A stretch of 64,000 nucleotides of DNA from the NCBI GenBank assembly GCA_937890825.1, contig CALADS010000080.1, positions 68,251 through 132,250 on the forward strand, in the 5' to 3' direction. Source of the DNA: an uncultured Bacteroides sp. Lineage in GTDB: Bacteria > Bacteroidota > Bacteroidia > Bacteroidales > Bacteroidaceae. The notes beneath the pieces were generated by a model. The model saw nothing but the letters and a program-made list of their open reading frames with translations, did not search any database and was not told the DNA's origin. Below are positions 8,523-16,100 of this stretch, piece by piece; positions within the stretch are counted from its first letter, which is position 1, and the number at the start of each line of letters is the position of its first letter. The position numbers were made by a program, and so were the translations under genes.

Positions 8523-9136
8523 AACTCACAACCGCTTTACAGATGCTTTGGTCAATGTCTAGCGGATACCGCAAATTTCTGCTGGCACACGTGCTGACAG
8601 GGATGATTCGCATCCTTCTCTCCCTAGCCTTCATAGCCGTGAGCAAACAGATTGTCGATGTAGCCACCCTACATACCGATGGCCGGTTATCCACAGGAAT
8701 CAGCCTATTGATAGGCTGCATGCTGCTACAACTCGTACTGTCGGGACTCACCAACCGCCTGCATGTCACTGTCAGCATCAATCTATCCAACCATTTACGC
8801 AACCGTCTGTTCAGCCACGTACTGTACAGTCGCTGGCACGGACGTGAAAAGCTCCATTCAGGCGATGTATTGAATCGTATGCAGAAAGATGTAGATGTAG
8901 TAGTGGGACTACTCTGCGGCTCCTTTCCCGCCTTTTTTATCACTTTGTTCCAATTGGCTGGCGCTTCATTCTACCTGCTGCTACTTGATGAGCCCACCTC
9001 TTCGCTCGATGCTGCCACCGAACAGTTGCTACTGCAACGCCTCTCCCACTCTTTGAAAGGCAAGACTCTGCTGGTCATCACCCATCAGGAAAGCACAGCT
9101 TACCTCTGTCAGTCTGTGATACGTATTCCAAAATAG
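8519..9136 (+). pseudogene. ABC exporter with large internal in-frame deletion
   Basis: The frame is intact (205 residues), but the parts do not make a working protein. Residues 1 to about 150 are the beginning of an ABC exporter membrane domain (early helices plus the HLRNRLFSHVL and SGDVLNRMQKDVD segments). At about residues 151-157 (FYLLLLD) the sequence jumps straight into the Walker B/D-loop of the nucleotide-binding domain (LLLDEPTSSLDAATE), followed by the H-loop VITHQ and the C-terminus. The rest of the membrane domain, Walker A, Q-loop and ABC signature are absent. A full protein would be about 540-570 residues, so roughly 1 kb is missing. It overlaps the upstream peptidase-like gene by 4 nt. 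Confidence 0.85.
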
Positions 9137-9185
9137 GAAATAAGTAAACCCGTGATGCGAAAATGAGGTAAGCCTGCTGTTGACA

Positions 9186-9815
9186 CTACTGCAGTTGCAA
9201 CTTATCCCGCACAAATCTTTCGATGAAATCCGTGGTTTTTTCGATGCCCAGCACCGTAGACTCTACACAAAGATGATACGTTTCTGCTGCCCCCCACGTC
9301 TTATTGCTGTAATAATTGTAATAGGTAGAACGGCGTTTATCGGCTTTTTCTATCATTTCTTCGGCCTTTTCCTCCGAGATAGCATGCTGACGGCACAAGC
9401 GCATTATGCGGTCTTGCGGCGAGGCAGAAATAAATACGTTGACACAACGGGGATGCTCGCGCAAGATGTAATCGGCACACCTACCTACAAACAAGCAAGA
9501 CTTCTCGGCAGCCAGTTTACGTATCACATCACTCTGCACTTTGAAGAGAGCATCATTGCTCAAGCAGTTCATGCCAGGCAGCACCCCGTCGCTCACGTAA
9601 GGAAAACGCATGCCAAAGAGTCCCCCGATGATGCCTTTTGAGGCTTGTTCGTCGGCCTTTTCAAAAAATTCCCGACACAGGCCGCTTTCCTGCGAAGCCA
9701 AATTTATCAGTTCTTTGTCATAAAAAGATATACCCAAACGAGCGGCTAATTTCTCGCCGATTTCCCTGCCGCCACTACCCAACTGACGACCTATATTGAC
9801 TACGATGTTTTCCAT
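9186..9815 (-). CDS. Cytidylate kinase-like family protein
   Basis: A protein of 209 residues from the ATG at 9815; longer reading would run through the promoter box at 9859-9866. The N-terminus MENIVVNIGRQLGSGGREIG is a P-loop-like start typical of the cytidylate-kinase-like group common in Bacteroides and Firmicutes; further on are FYDKEL, a FVGRCADYIL segment and a conserved RSTYYNYYSNKTWG region in which small molecules or nucleotides may bind. True cytidylate kinase (Cmk) is normally encoded elsewhere, and the substrate of this group is not established. Confidence 0.82.
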   Translation of the reverse strand: MENIVVNIGRQLGSGGREIGEKLAARLGISFYDKELINLASQESGLCREFFEKADEQASKGIIGGLFGMRFPYVSDGVLPGMNCLSNDALFKVQSDVIRKLAAEKSCLFVGRCADYILREHPRCVNVFISASPQDRIMRLCRQHAISEEKAEEMIEKADKRRSTYYNYYSNKTWGAAETYHLCVESTVLGIEKTTDFIERFVRDKLQLQ

Positions 9816-9858
9816 ATCGAGTGTATTTTTATAAGTTAGAAATATTCTTTGATACAGA

Positions 9859-9866
9859 CAAATATA
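9859..9866 (-). promoter_or_regulatory. Candidate -7 box for the cytidylate kinase-like gene
   Basis: Minus-strand TATATTTG matches TAnnTTTG, 43 nt before the chosen ATG. Confidence 0.5.
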
Positions 9867-9904
9867 CACAGTTCTTACGAGATAAGTACACAAAAACAGA
9901 AAAA

Positions 9905-10054
9905 TAATCACCCGCATGCAACAGAGTTCCGAACCGGAACAGCACCCTAGCTGAGCCGGAACAGCTCCGTAACAAACCCGAAACTCCTCCATGCAGAGGT
10001 ACCTCTACGTGGATAAGCTACGGAGCTGTTGCCGCCCTGTTGCGGGTGTGATTA
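9905..10054. repeat. Imperfect 150-nt inverted repeat (large hairpin)
   Basis: In the gap between two divergent genes, outer arms TAATCACCCGC...CAACA (9905-9923) and TGTTGCGGGTGTGATTA (10038-10054) are complementary with small gaps. Inner arms AACAGCTCCGTA (9960-9971) and TACGGAGCTGTT (10019-10030) match perfectly over 12 bp. The centre is a perfect 12-bp palindrome AGAGGTACCTCT (9995-10006). The whole could fold as one long cruciform or hairpin. No gene lies in it. Confidence 0.65.
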
Positions 10055-10133
10055 GGAGAAGTCCTCCTCGAAAACATCGGCAAAGTATGTGTTTTTCCGA
10101 CAGACAGAAATACTGCGTACCGCTTAAAATAAT

Positions 10134-10141
10134 TACCTTTG
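10134..10141 (+). promoter_or_regulatory. Candidate -7 box for the aldolase-like gene
   Basis: TACCTTTG, 29 nt before the ATG at 10171; it rules out starts further upstream in the same frame. Confidence 0.5.
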
Positions 10142-10170
10142 CGCATCGTAAATTTAAAAAACAGCTAAAG

Positions 10171-11208
10171 ATGATACAATTTCAATGCGACTATAATGAA
10201 GGGGCACATCCTTCCATTCTGCAACGTCTGATGGAGACGAATATGGAGCAGACCGTGGGCTATAGCGAGGATATTTATTGCGACCGGGCACGCAAACTGA
10301 TATGCGAGGCTTGCCAAGCGCCCGAAGCAGCTGTACACTTTCTGGTGGGCGGAACGCAGACCAACACTACGGTGATAGCACACATACTGCGGCCTCACCA
10401 GGGGGTGCTGGCAGCCGATACGGGTCACATCAACGTACACGAGACCGGAGCCATAGAGCACACGGGGCATAAGGTACTGGCCTTGCCTTCTGAACAAGGA
10501 AAGATTTCTGCCCGCCAAGTGCAGGAGGCCGTGGAAGCGCACAGGCGCGACGACAGTTTTGAACACATGGTACAGCCGGGCATGGTGTATATATCGTTTC
10601 CTACCGAGGTAGGCACCCTGTACAGCCGTCGGGAGCTGGAGGAACTGTATCACACCTGCCGGCAATACTCCCTGCCGCTGTTCATCGACGGGGCACGCCT
10701 GGGCTACGGGCTCTGCTCGCCCGAAAACGACGTGACGCTGGCCGACGTGGCACACCTCTGCGATATGTTCTACATAGGCGGCACCAAGGTAGGAGCCTTG
10801 TTTGGCGAAGCACTGGTCATCACCAACCCCCGCTGGCAGACCGACTTCCGCTACAGCCTGAAGCAGCACGGCGGTATGCTGGCCAAGGGTCGCCTGCTGG
10901 GATTGCAGTTCGAAACGCTCTTCACCGACGACCTCTACTTCAACATCTCGCGGAATGCCATCCGGCAGGCTCTACGCATCCGCGAAGCCATCCGGCAGGC
11001 GGGGTATGCCTTCTTCATGGAAAGCAGTACCAACCAGCAGTTTCCCATCTTTCCCGACGAGGTGCTGAAACGGCTCAGCCAAGATTTCCTCTTCACCTTC
11101 TGGCAAAAGACCGACGAACATCATACCGCCGTACGCATCTGCACCAGCTGGGCCACCACCGAAGAGAATACCGATCGGCTGATAGCTGCCATCCAAAAAA
11201 GCAAGTGA
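10171..11208 (+). CDS. Low-specificity L-threonine aldolase / beta-eliminating lyase family
   Basis: A PLP-dependent fold-type I enzyme of 345 residues. The pyridine-nitrogen Asp is D173 (FIDGARLGYG) and the Schiff-base lysine is K206 (YIGGTKVGALFGE). The N-terminal DYNEGAHPSIL segment and the GGTQTNTT phosphate-binding region at 60-67 are typical of the GLY1/LtaE group, which splits threonine into glycine and acetaldehyde. The same fold covers tryptophanase relatives, so exact specificity is inferred. The upstream open frame is rejected because it crosses a large inverted repeat and the promoter. GC is visibly higher than in the neighbouring small genes. Confidence 0.85.
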   Translation: MIQFQCDYNEGAHPSILQRLMETNMEQTVGYSEDIYCDRARKLICEACQAPEAAVHFLVGGTQTNTTVIAHILRPHQGVLAADTGHINVHETGAIEHTGHKVLALPSEQGKISARQVQEAVEAHRRDDSFEHMVQPGMVYISFPTEVGTLYSRRELEELYHTCRQYSLPLFIDGARLGYGLCSPENDVTLADVAHLCDMFYIGGTKVGALFGEALVITNPRWQTDFRYSLKQHGGMLAKGRLLGLQFETLFTDDLYFNISRNAIRQALRIREAIRQAGYAFFMESSTNQQFPIFPDEVLKRLSQDFLFTFWQKTDEHHTAVRICTSWATTEENTDRLIAAIQKSK

Positions 11209-11218
11209 AAATTAGAGC

Positions 11219-11270
11219 CTTCACCCTTTGCCCGCTGATTATCAACGGGTGAAAGGTGAAGGGTGAACGA
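11219..11270. repeat. Intergenic palindromic repeat (TGAAGGGTGAA family), copy 1
   Basis: TTCACCCTTTGCCCG, then CTGATTATCAACGGG, then TGAAAGGTGAAGGGTGAAC. The two ends are complementary (TTCACCCTT / AAGGGTGAA). A related copy with the same CTGATnATCAA core occurs at 50324-50382. Confidence 0.55.
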
Positions 11271-11273
11271 TAA

Positions 11274-11318
11274 AACAGCAACTTCTTTTCTAAAAAAGCA
11301 GGAAAAGAAGTTGCTGTT
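11274..11318. promoter_or_regulatory. 17-bp perfect inverted repeat overlapping a promoter
   Basis: AACAGCAACTTCTTTTC (11274-11290) and GAAAAGAAGTTGCTGTT (11302-11318) are exact complements around an 11-nt loop. It may end transcription of the aldolase gene, but no long T-run follows; its right arm contains the TTG of the next promoter, so an operator role is also possible. Confidence 0.55.
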
Positions 11319-11341
11319 GTTATCTAGAAATTGTATCTTTA
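11311..11341 (+). promoter_or_regulatory. Candidate Bacteroidetes promoter, TTG-N20-TATCTTTA
   Basis: TTG at 11311-11313 and TATCTTTA at 11334-11341, spaced 20 nt, 17 nt before the ATG at 11359. Confidence 0.5.
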
Positions 11342-11358
11342 CAGAAAAGAACAAAAAT

Positions 11359-11658
11359 ATGATTACCGAAAACACCATAGATACATCGCAAGCCATATTA
11401 TCCAATCAAGGGGATATGACTTCATTTTCATTTGCCGAAGAGCAAATTCGTTTCCGTTCTCCAAAGATTCTAGAACGATACATTGATATTAAAGAATGGG
11501 ACAAGGGCTATCTAGTAGTAACAGCACTATATAAAGGTATAGGAAAAGCAGAAGAATACATTGACTTAATCCCAATTCTTCGAAATCTATGCATCAATCC
11601 GGAAAAATTTCTTAAACCTATAAAATCTGTAATTATCAAATATGATGAACCAGTATGA
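11359..11658 (+). CDS. Small hypothetical protein (99 aa)
   Basis: A small acidic-to-neutral protein from the ATG at 11359, chosen because it follows a promoter box. I do not recognise a named domain. It has a short polar N-terminus and a central ERYIDIKEWDKGYLVVTALYK segment followed by a YIDLIPILRNLCI helix. There is no signal peptide or membrane segment. A 35-codon frame overlaps its 3' end, and base composition is more AT-rich than in the flanking genes. The paired small genes could be a two-component accessory module such as an antitoxin-like pair, but nothing in the sequence proves that. Confidence 0.6.
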   Translation: MITENTIDTSQAILSNQGDMTSFSFAEEQIRFRSPKILERYIDIKEWDKGYLVVTALYKGIGKAEEYIDLIPILRNLCINPEKFLKPIKSVIIKYDEPV

Positions 11659-11749
11659 AATAAAAGACATCCAGCAGAATGCTAAAATGGAACTTCGAAT
11701 CATCCGTGATTTTATTAAAGACAACTATAAAGAAATGTATCAAAAATAG
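11642..11749 (+). CDS. Short overlapping frame, 35 aa, possible remnant
   Basis: ATG at 11642, inside the end of the preceding gene, gives a 35-residue helical, charged peptide (MMNQYEIKDI start; RIIRDFIKDNYKEMYQK end). The 17-nt overlap suggests coupled translation. The ending resembles the N-terminal helix of a larger protein, so it may be a truncated gene. No family assigned. Confidence 0.35.
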   Translation: MMNQYEIKDIQQNAKMELRIIRDFIKDNYKEMYQK

Positions 11750-11805
11750 GCAATATACAGTCAAGAGGGTTTTTACACCAATGATTAAATTTTATACGAC
11801 TTATC

Positions 11806-12198
11806 ATGAAAAACGAAGTATTTAAACCCAGAAAATTATCGAAAGCATTTCTGTGCTTCATCACCGTCTGCCTGCTGCTGGCTTTCTATGCTAGTTATGA
11901 AACAGGGCAATGGGCCATACCGCTCCCCTTACTGCCACCCGTCATCATTATTTTAGTGCAAAGCAGAACACGTTACCTCATTTGGGAAGACGGACGGGTG
12001 GAAATCCGTTCCGGCGGGGGTAAAAACAAGGTATTAACCGAATTGCATCAAGTGATTTATTACCCCAAGAATTGGCTGAACAACCGCATCCGAATCAATT
12101 ACCAAAACACCTTTGAGCGACTGAACCCCGAACGGCCTCAGGAGTTTCTGGAAGCCCTCCGGCGGTATGCTCCCGGACTGAAGATAAAGGAAAAATAA
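11806..12198 (+). CDS. Small membrane protein with PH-like C-terminal part
   Basis: 130 residues: a basic N-terminus, two adjacent hydrophobic segments at about 14-30 and 36-52 (FLCFITVCLLLAFYA; PLPLLPPVIIILV), then a soluble cytoplasmic part with beta-strand-like stretches (RYLIWEDGRVEIRSG, ELHQVIYYPKNWLNNRIRINY) ending in a helix. This layout is that of small PH-like membrane proteins of unknown role. It starts near AT-rich DNA and lies 14 nt before the next gene, so the two are probably co-transcribed. Confidence 0.65.
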   Translation: MKNEVFKPRKLSKAFLCFITVCLLLAFYASYETGQWAIPLPLLPPVIIILVQSRTRYLIWEDGRVEIRSGGGKNKVLTELHQVIYYPKNWLNNRIRINYQNTFERLNPERPQEFLEALRRYAPGLKIKEK

Positions 12199-12212
12199 AA
12201 AAAACGTCGACT

Positions 12213-13094
12213 ATGAATTCCAAACGGATACTGTGGCTGATAAGTATACTGACTGCTCTCCTTCCCCACAGCCTGCAGGCACAAGAAAAGGACAGTCTAC
12301 AGATAGACAGCGGGAGAACCCGCTCTTATCTGTCAAAGGAGCTTTTGTTTCGCCCCACCGGAACAACCACCCTCAACACAACCCTTCCTACTGTTCCTCC
12401 TCTTCCTTCACAACAAAAACTGGCTATTCCCCTTCCGACGCAGCCGGTACTGCCCACCATGCATTTCAACTTACCGAAACAGCCGGTCATCCCCTACTAT
12501 ACCAACCCCACTCCCCTGTTCAAAGGAGATTTCCACACAGACGGCCTGCTGCTTCCCCACCGCTACGGTGCCCTCTTTGCATCGGGCAGCCAGACATCGG
12601 TACCGGGCATCGGACGCTTCAACCAGGCATCTCTGACATATATGCATAGGCTGAACGACAAATTGAGCTTTCAGTTGGCTATGGATGCCATGAAAATACA
12701 TATGAGCCACCTCAGCGGACAGGCATTCTCCGCTTCGGGCATGATGCTCTACCAGGCTACCGACAAGCTGGGATTCCGTGTATTTGGTTCGTATGCCCCG
12801 GGCAATACGTTCGGCATGAACACACACAGCTACGGCGGTACGCTGATATGGCAGGCGAACGACCGCTTCGGGCTGGAGATGGGTGCCCAACGCTATTATG
12901 ACTCCATGCGCGGCGGCTGGCAGACAGTGCCCGTAGTAATACCCTCGTACCGCTTCGACCACTTCAAACTGGAGTTAGACGTAGGGGGTATCCTCTACGA
13001 AATACTTCACGGTGTGCTGCACGACGCGAAGAAAAGCTACGACCCACGTGGGGCTACCATTGCCCCTCCCCGCTTCTCCCTTCCGGTAAAATGA
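12213..13094 (+). CDS. Exported protein of unknown function, probably outer-membrane associated
   Basis: 293 residues with a cleavable signal peptide (residues 1 to about 23, ending SLQAQ). A proline-rich linker follows (PTVPPLPSQQ, PLPTQPVLP), then from about residue 120 a run of alternating short strands with glycine and aromatic residues (LYQATDKLGFRVFGSYAPG, WQANDRFGLEMGAQRYYDS) that resembles part of a small beta-barrel or beta-sandwich. No enzyme motif is visible. It probably shares a transcript with the preceding membrane protein. Confidence 0.65.
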   Translation: MNSKRILWLISILTALLPHSLQAQEKDSLQIDSGRTRSYLSKELLFRPTGTTTLNTTLPTVPPLPSQQKLAIPLPTQPVLPTMHFNLPKQPVIPYYTNPTPLFKGDFHTDGLLLPHRYGALFASGSQTSVPGIGRFNQASLTYMHRLNDKLSFQLAMDAMKIHMSHLSGQAFSASGMMLYQATDKLGFRVFGSYAPGNTFGMNTHSYGGTLIWQANDRFGLEMGAQRYYDSMRGGWQTVPVVIPSYRFDHFKLELDVGGILYEILHGVLHDAKKSYDPRGATIAPPRFSLPVK

Positions 13095-13158
13095 CGGAAA
13101 GGAAATCTGACTAAAAGATATCGTTCTAATTCATAACTAACATTTTGTCAGCAATTAA

Positions 13159-13191
13159 GACTATTTGTCTACGAATATCTGTCAAATAGTC
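13159..13191. promoter_or_regulatory. Inverted repeat upstream of the sigma-54-type promoter
   Basis: GACTATTTG (13159-13167) and CAAATAGTC (13183-13191) are exact complements with a 15-nt spacer and half-site centres 24 nt apart. The repeat ends 21 nt before the -24/-12 promoter. It is a candidate binding site for an activator, though enhancers for sigma-54 are often further away. Confidence 0.55.
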
Positions 13192-13212
13192 AATAAATAC
13201 AGAAAAATCTTA

Positions 13213-13228
13213 TTGGCACGAGGTTTGC
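13213..13228 (+). promoter_or_regulatory. Sigma-54 (RpoN) type -24/-12 promoter before hsp20
   Basis: TTGGCACGAGGTTTGC matches the consensus TGGCAC-N5-TTGC, with GG (13215-13216) and GC (13227-13228) spaced by exactly 10 nt. The expected start of transcription is near 13240, giving a leader of about 70 nt that contains a GAACC...GGTTC inverted pair and a GGAGA ribosome-binding-like stretch before the ATG at 13311. Confidence 0.72.
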
Positions 13229-13310
13229 CATTCAGTAAGCGAACCGCGGTTGAAAGACCGGGGTTCAGAAGTAAAATGATTGTTGAACTAAAACATAGGA
13301 GATTAGAATT

Positions 13311-13754
13311 ATGATGCCTGTAAGAAGAAATCAAAATTGGTTACCGAGTATCTTTAACGACTTTTTCGATAATGACTGGATGGTAAAAGCCAATGCTACT
13401 GCTCCTGCCATCAACGTGCTTGAAACAGAAAAAGAATATAAAGTAGAAGTGGCTGCTCCGGGTATGACGAAGGAAGACTTCAACGTGCATATTGATGAAG
13501 AAAACAACTTGGTCATCAGCATGGAGAAGAAAACTGAAAACAAGGAAGAAAGCAAGGAGGAAAACAAGGCTGAAGGCAGATACCTGCGCCGAGAATTCGC
13601 TTATTCTCAATTCCAGCAAACCATGATTCTGCCAGACGATGTGGACGAAGAAAAAATCGAAGCACACATGGAACACGGTGTATTGCACATCGATTTACCT
13701 AAGTTCACCGAACAGGAAAAGGCCAAAACTCAAAGGGTCATTGCCATCCAATAA
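13311..13754 (+). CDS. Small heat shock protein, Hsp20/alpha-crystallin family
   Basis: 147 residues: a short N-terminal arm (NWLPSIFNDFF), an alpha-crystallin domain from about residue 38 (APAINVLETEKEYKVEVAAPGMTKEDF) to about 133 with the GVLHIDLPK strand, and a short basic-acidic tail. A charged insert (KKTENKEESKEENKAEGRYLRREF) sits in the loop before the RYLRREF strand. Such proteins hold unfolded proteins as ATP-independent chaperones. It is monocistronic: it has its own sigma-54-type promoter and a terminator directly after it. Confidence 0.93.
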   Translation: MMPVRRNQNWLPSIFNDFFDNDWMVKANATAPAINVLETEKEYKVEVAAPGMTKEDFNVHIDEENNLVISMEKKTENKEESKEENKAEGRYLRREFAYSQFQQTMILPDDVDEEKIEAHMEHGVLHIDLPKFTEQEKAKTQRVIAIQ

Positions 13755-13777
13755 GCTGAAATGATACTCATCAGTCA

Positions 13778-13812
13778 AGGAGGTGTCGCATATGCGATAC
13801 CTCCTTTTTTTT
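13778..13812 (+). terminator. Rho-independent terminator after hsp20
   Basis: AGGAGGTGTCGCA / TGCGATACCTCCT stem followed by eight or more T. Confidence 0.85.
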
Positions 13813-13849
13813 CAGGTATGGACAGGCCGCGTCTGAATGCCCACGGCAA

Positions 13850-13937
13850 AGCAAGTAGCTGCAAGAGCTGGTGCAAGCAGTTGCAAGGGCTGATGCAAGC
13901 GGTTGCATGAGCCTTTGCAAGCGGTTGCTTCTGCGGG
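13850..13937. repeat. Four tandem 22-nt palindromic units, copy 1
   Basis: Units start at 13850, 13872, 13894 and 13916, each 22 nt. The core of units 2-4 is TGCAAGCrGTTGC, where TGCAA and TTGCA can pair around a 4-nt loop; the 8 nt between cores vary. The same arrangement in opposite orientation occurs at 54290-54370. No gene overlaps. Confidence 0.75.
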
Positions 13938-13951
13938 AGCTAGTGTTTGCA

Positions 13952-14026
13952 AAGGCTATAGCTTAGGTTTACCGAAACTGTAGATATGGTTTGTTGGAGC
14001 TGTAGATTCCGTTTACCTAAGCTACA
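13952..14026. repeat. Inverted repeat around GCTnTAGCTTAGGTwnAC
   Basis: GGCTATAGCTTAGGTTTAC (about 13954-13972) is complementary to GTTTACCTAAGCTACAGC (about 14010-14027), with two ACTGTAG/GCTGTAG motifs between. Related CTATAAGTTTAGGAAACTGTAG sequence appears near 50214-50235. The rest of the gap to 14170 shows nothing recognisable. Confidence 0.5.
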
Positions 14027-14170
14027 GCGCTCCGATGGTCTGCCAAAGGCTGTGCTCTTTCTGTATAAGAAATCCGGCATTCATCGACCATAAAACAGAA
14101 CAGACATTTGGATTTCCGGGAAAAGATTCCGATATTGCAGCCATGAATCAACCCTACAGTTAAAGATGCC

Positions 14171-15463
14171 ATGAAGCAGATTTATTTCAAATGGATATGC
14201 CTGGGCATAGGGTGCATCCTCTCCCTACAGACGGTGGCCCAGGAAGGTACGTGGTGGGGAAAGCTGGAATTGCCCGGCCATACCCTCACGCTGGTGTTTC
14301 ACCTGGATGCAGACCAGCCCACGATCGACTCGCCCGACCAAGGCGTGAAAGGCATACCGCTGAAACGAGGCGAAGCCTCCATCCCCAACGTGTCGTTCAG
14401 TATTCCCTCCATCGGAGCATCCTTTACCGGCGTGTGGCTGGGGAAACAGATGACCGGTACCTTTACACAGCAGGGATATAACTTCCCGATGACACTGGTG
14501 CCGGGGGCTCCCGCAAGGAACCGCCCGCAAACTCCCAAACCGCCCTTCCCCTATACCTGTGAGGAGGTGACTTTCAGCCATGGAAATGCCACCCTGAAAG
14601 GTACGCTGACCTTGCCGCCGAACTGCCACAAGCATACGCCTGTCTGCATCCTGATTACCGGCAGCGGACTGCAAAACCGCGATGAGGAGCTATTCGGACA
14701 TAAGCCCTTTGCCGTCATAGCCGACGCTTTTGCCCGAAACGGTATCGCCACCTTGCGCTACGATGACCGGGGCTTCGGAGAATCTACCGGCGACCTTATC
14801 CGGGTAACCACGGAAGACTTGAAAAACGATGCCCGGGCAGGCATCCGGCTCTTACGGGAAAGGTTTGACCAAGTGGGGGTTCTGGGACACAGCGAAGGGG
14901 GCACCATCGCCCTGATGCTGGCCGCCGAACAACAGACCGACTGGGTAATCAGCCTGGCAGGTATGACGGTATCGGGAGAGGCCACACTATTGGCACAGAA
15001 CCGCCGGTTGCTGCAAAAAAACGGCTACACCGCACAGGTGACGGACGCTTATCTGAAAGCTCTGCAAGCGGTGTTCGGTCAACTGACCCAGGGGGAAAAG
15101 CCGGTGCTGCCGGATGTATCTGCCCTGCCCGATGAACTGAAAACCAACCTGCAACAGGTGGTAAAGACATCGGACACTCCCTACTTGCGGTATTTCCTGA
15201 AATTGAATATTGCGGATAAACTCCCCCTCATAAAGTGCCCCATACTGGCTTTGAATGGAACGAAAGACACTCAGGTGGATTGCCAAACCAATCTGTCGGT
15301 GCTGGAAAACGGACTGCAAAGGGCACTGCTCACCGCCCACCCCTGCGAAGAACTGAACCACCTGTTCCAGCATTGCAACACAGGTGCTGTAGAGGAATAC
15401 AAGGATATAGAAGAAACCTTTGCCCCCGAAGTATTGCAACGGATGATAGAGTGGATACAGTAA
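14171..15463 (+). CDS. Exported alpha/beta hydrolase (serine hydrolase)
   Basis: 430 residues. Signal peptide at 1 to about 23 (ends TVAQ). Residues 25-112 form a beta-rich N-terminal domain (WWGKLELPG... SIPSIGASFTGVW) seen in Bacteroidetes exported hydrolases; residues 130-430 are the alpha/beta hydrolase fold with oxyanion region GSGLQNRDEE at 165-173, nucleophile S241 in GHSEGG, and a C-terminal aspartate/histidine region (GTKDTQVDC; ELNHLFQ). The family includes esterases and S9/S33-type peptidases; substrate unknown. It has no obvious operon partner. Confidence 0.85.
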   Translation: MKQIYFKWICLGIGCILSLQTVAQEGTWWGKLELPGHTLTLVFHLDADQPTIDSPDQGVKGIPLKRGEASIPNVSFSIPSIGASFTGVWLGKQMTGTFTQQGYNFPMTLVPGAPARNRPQTPKPPFPYTCEEVTFSHGNATLKGTLTLPPNCHKHTPVCILITGSGLQNRDEELFGHKPFAVIADAFARNGIATLRYDDRGFGESTGDLIRVTTEDLKNDARAGIRLLRERFDQVGVLGHSEGGTIALMLAAEQQTDWVISLAGMTVSGEATLLAQNRRLLQKNGYTAQVTDAYLKALQAVFGQLTQGEKPVLPDVSALPDELKTNLQQVVKTSDTPYLRYFLKLNIADKLPLIKCPILALNGTKDTQVDCQTNLSVLENGLQRALLTAHPCEELNHLFQHCNTGAVEEYKDIEETFAPEVLQRMIEWIQ

Positions 15464-15569
15464 ACAATTGAATGCAATCCGTTTGATTGTTTCAAATTAT
15501 AGGTTATTTTTGCAAATAGTATAAATACCTGAAGAGTCAGCTTTTGTTTAACCCTAAAATCAATTCGTT

Positions 15570-16100
15570 ATGAAGACCCATTTGAAAAAGAACGCATTTA
15601 TAAAGAAAGTCCACCTGGTATGGTGGGGATTCATCAGTTTACTGCTCCTGTGTTCATCCTGCCGCAGTCAGGTGGGCAATGAGGAAAAGCAGGCTTTCTA
15701 TCTGCAAGCCTTGCACGGATTGGAAAATCGGTCTTTTACCATTGAGGCATACGAATTTCACATCTTCGACGGCTACGAAGCAAGAACGGAATCTTCCAGC
15801 GGAAGCTACATCACAATGAACAGCTCGCTCTGCAAGATACGAATAGAACCGAAAGTCTTTCCGGAATATCCTTTCCACTTCTTAAATATTCAGGATGAAC
15901 ACAGCGAGATAATCCGTGAAGCCAGTAAAAAGCAACAGAATTCATTCATCGTGAAAGTGGACGGCGGAGAAAGCTGGTTGCGCTATCACCTACATATCGA
16001 CCTGTATAAAGGAAGCAATGAATGCTTTATACAGGTGAAGACTGCTGCAGGCAAACTTGAATACAGTATAAAGGGGCGAATCACAGCAGGGGCAGATTAA
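15570..16100 (+). CDS. Putative lipoprotein, DUF4251-like
   Basis: 176 residues. A long basic N-terminus leads into a hydrophobic stretch ending LLLLCSSC, a lipoprotein signal with acylated Cys at about residue 31. The mature part starts with a helix (EEKQAFYLQALHGLENRSFTIEAYEF), followed by beta strands, and recalls the DUF4251 family (small Bacteroidales lipoproteins of unknown role), but the match is by eye only. It converges on the MATE gene with a 4-nt overlap of ends. Confidence 0.7.
   Translation: MKTHLKKNAFIKKVHLVWWGFISLLLLCSSCRSQVGNEEKQAFYLQALHGLENRSFTIEAYEFHIFDGYEARTESSSGSYITMNSSLCKIRIEPKVFPEYPFHFLNIQDEHSEIIREASKKQQNSFIVKVDGGESWLRYHLHIDLYKGSNECFIQVKTAAGKLEYSIKGRITAGAD

Noticed and set aside
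9991..10170. N-terminal extension of the aldolase-like gene
   Set aside because: It crosses a 12-bp palindrome, hairpin arms and the TACCTTTG box; family proteins begin at the later ATG.
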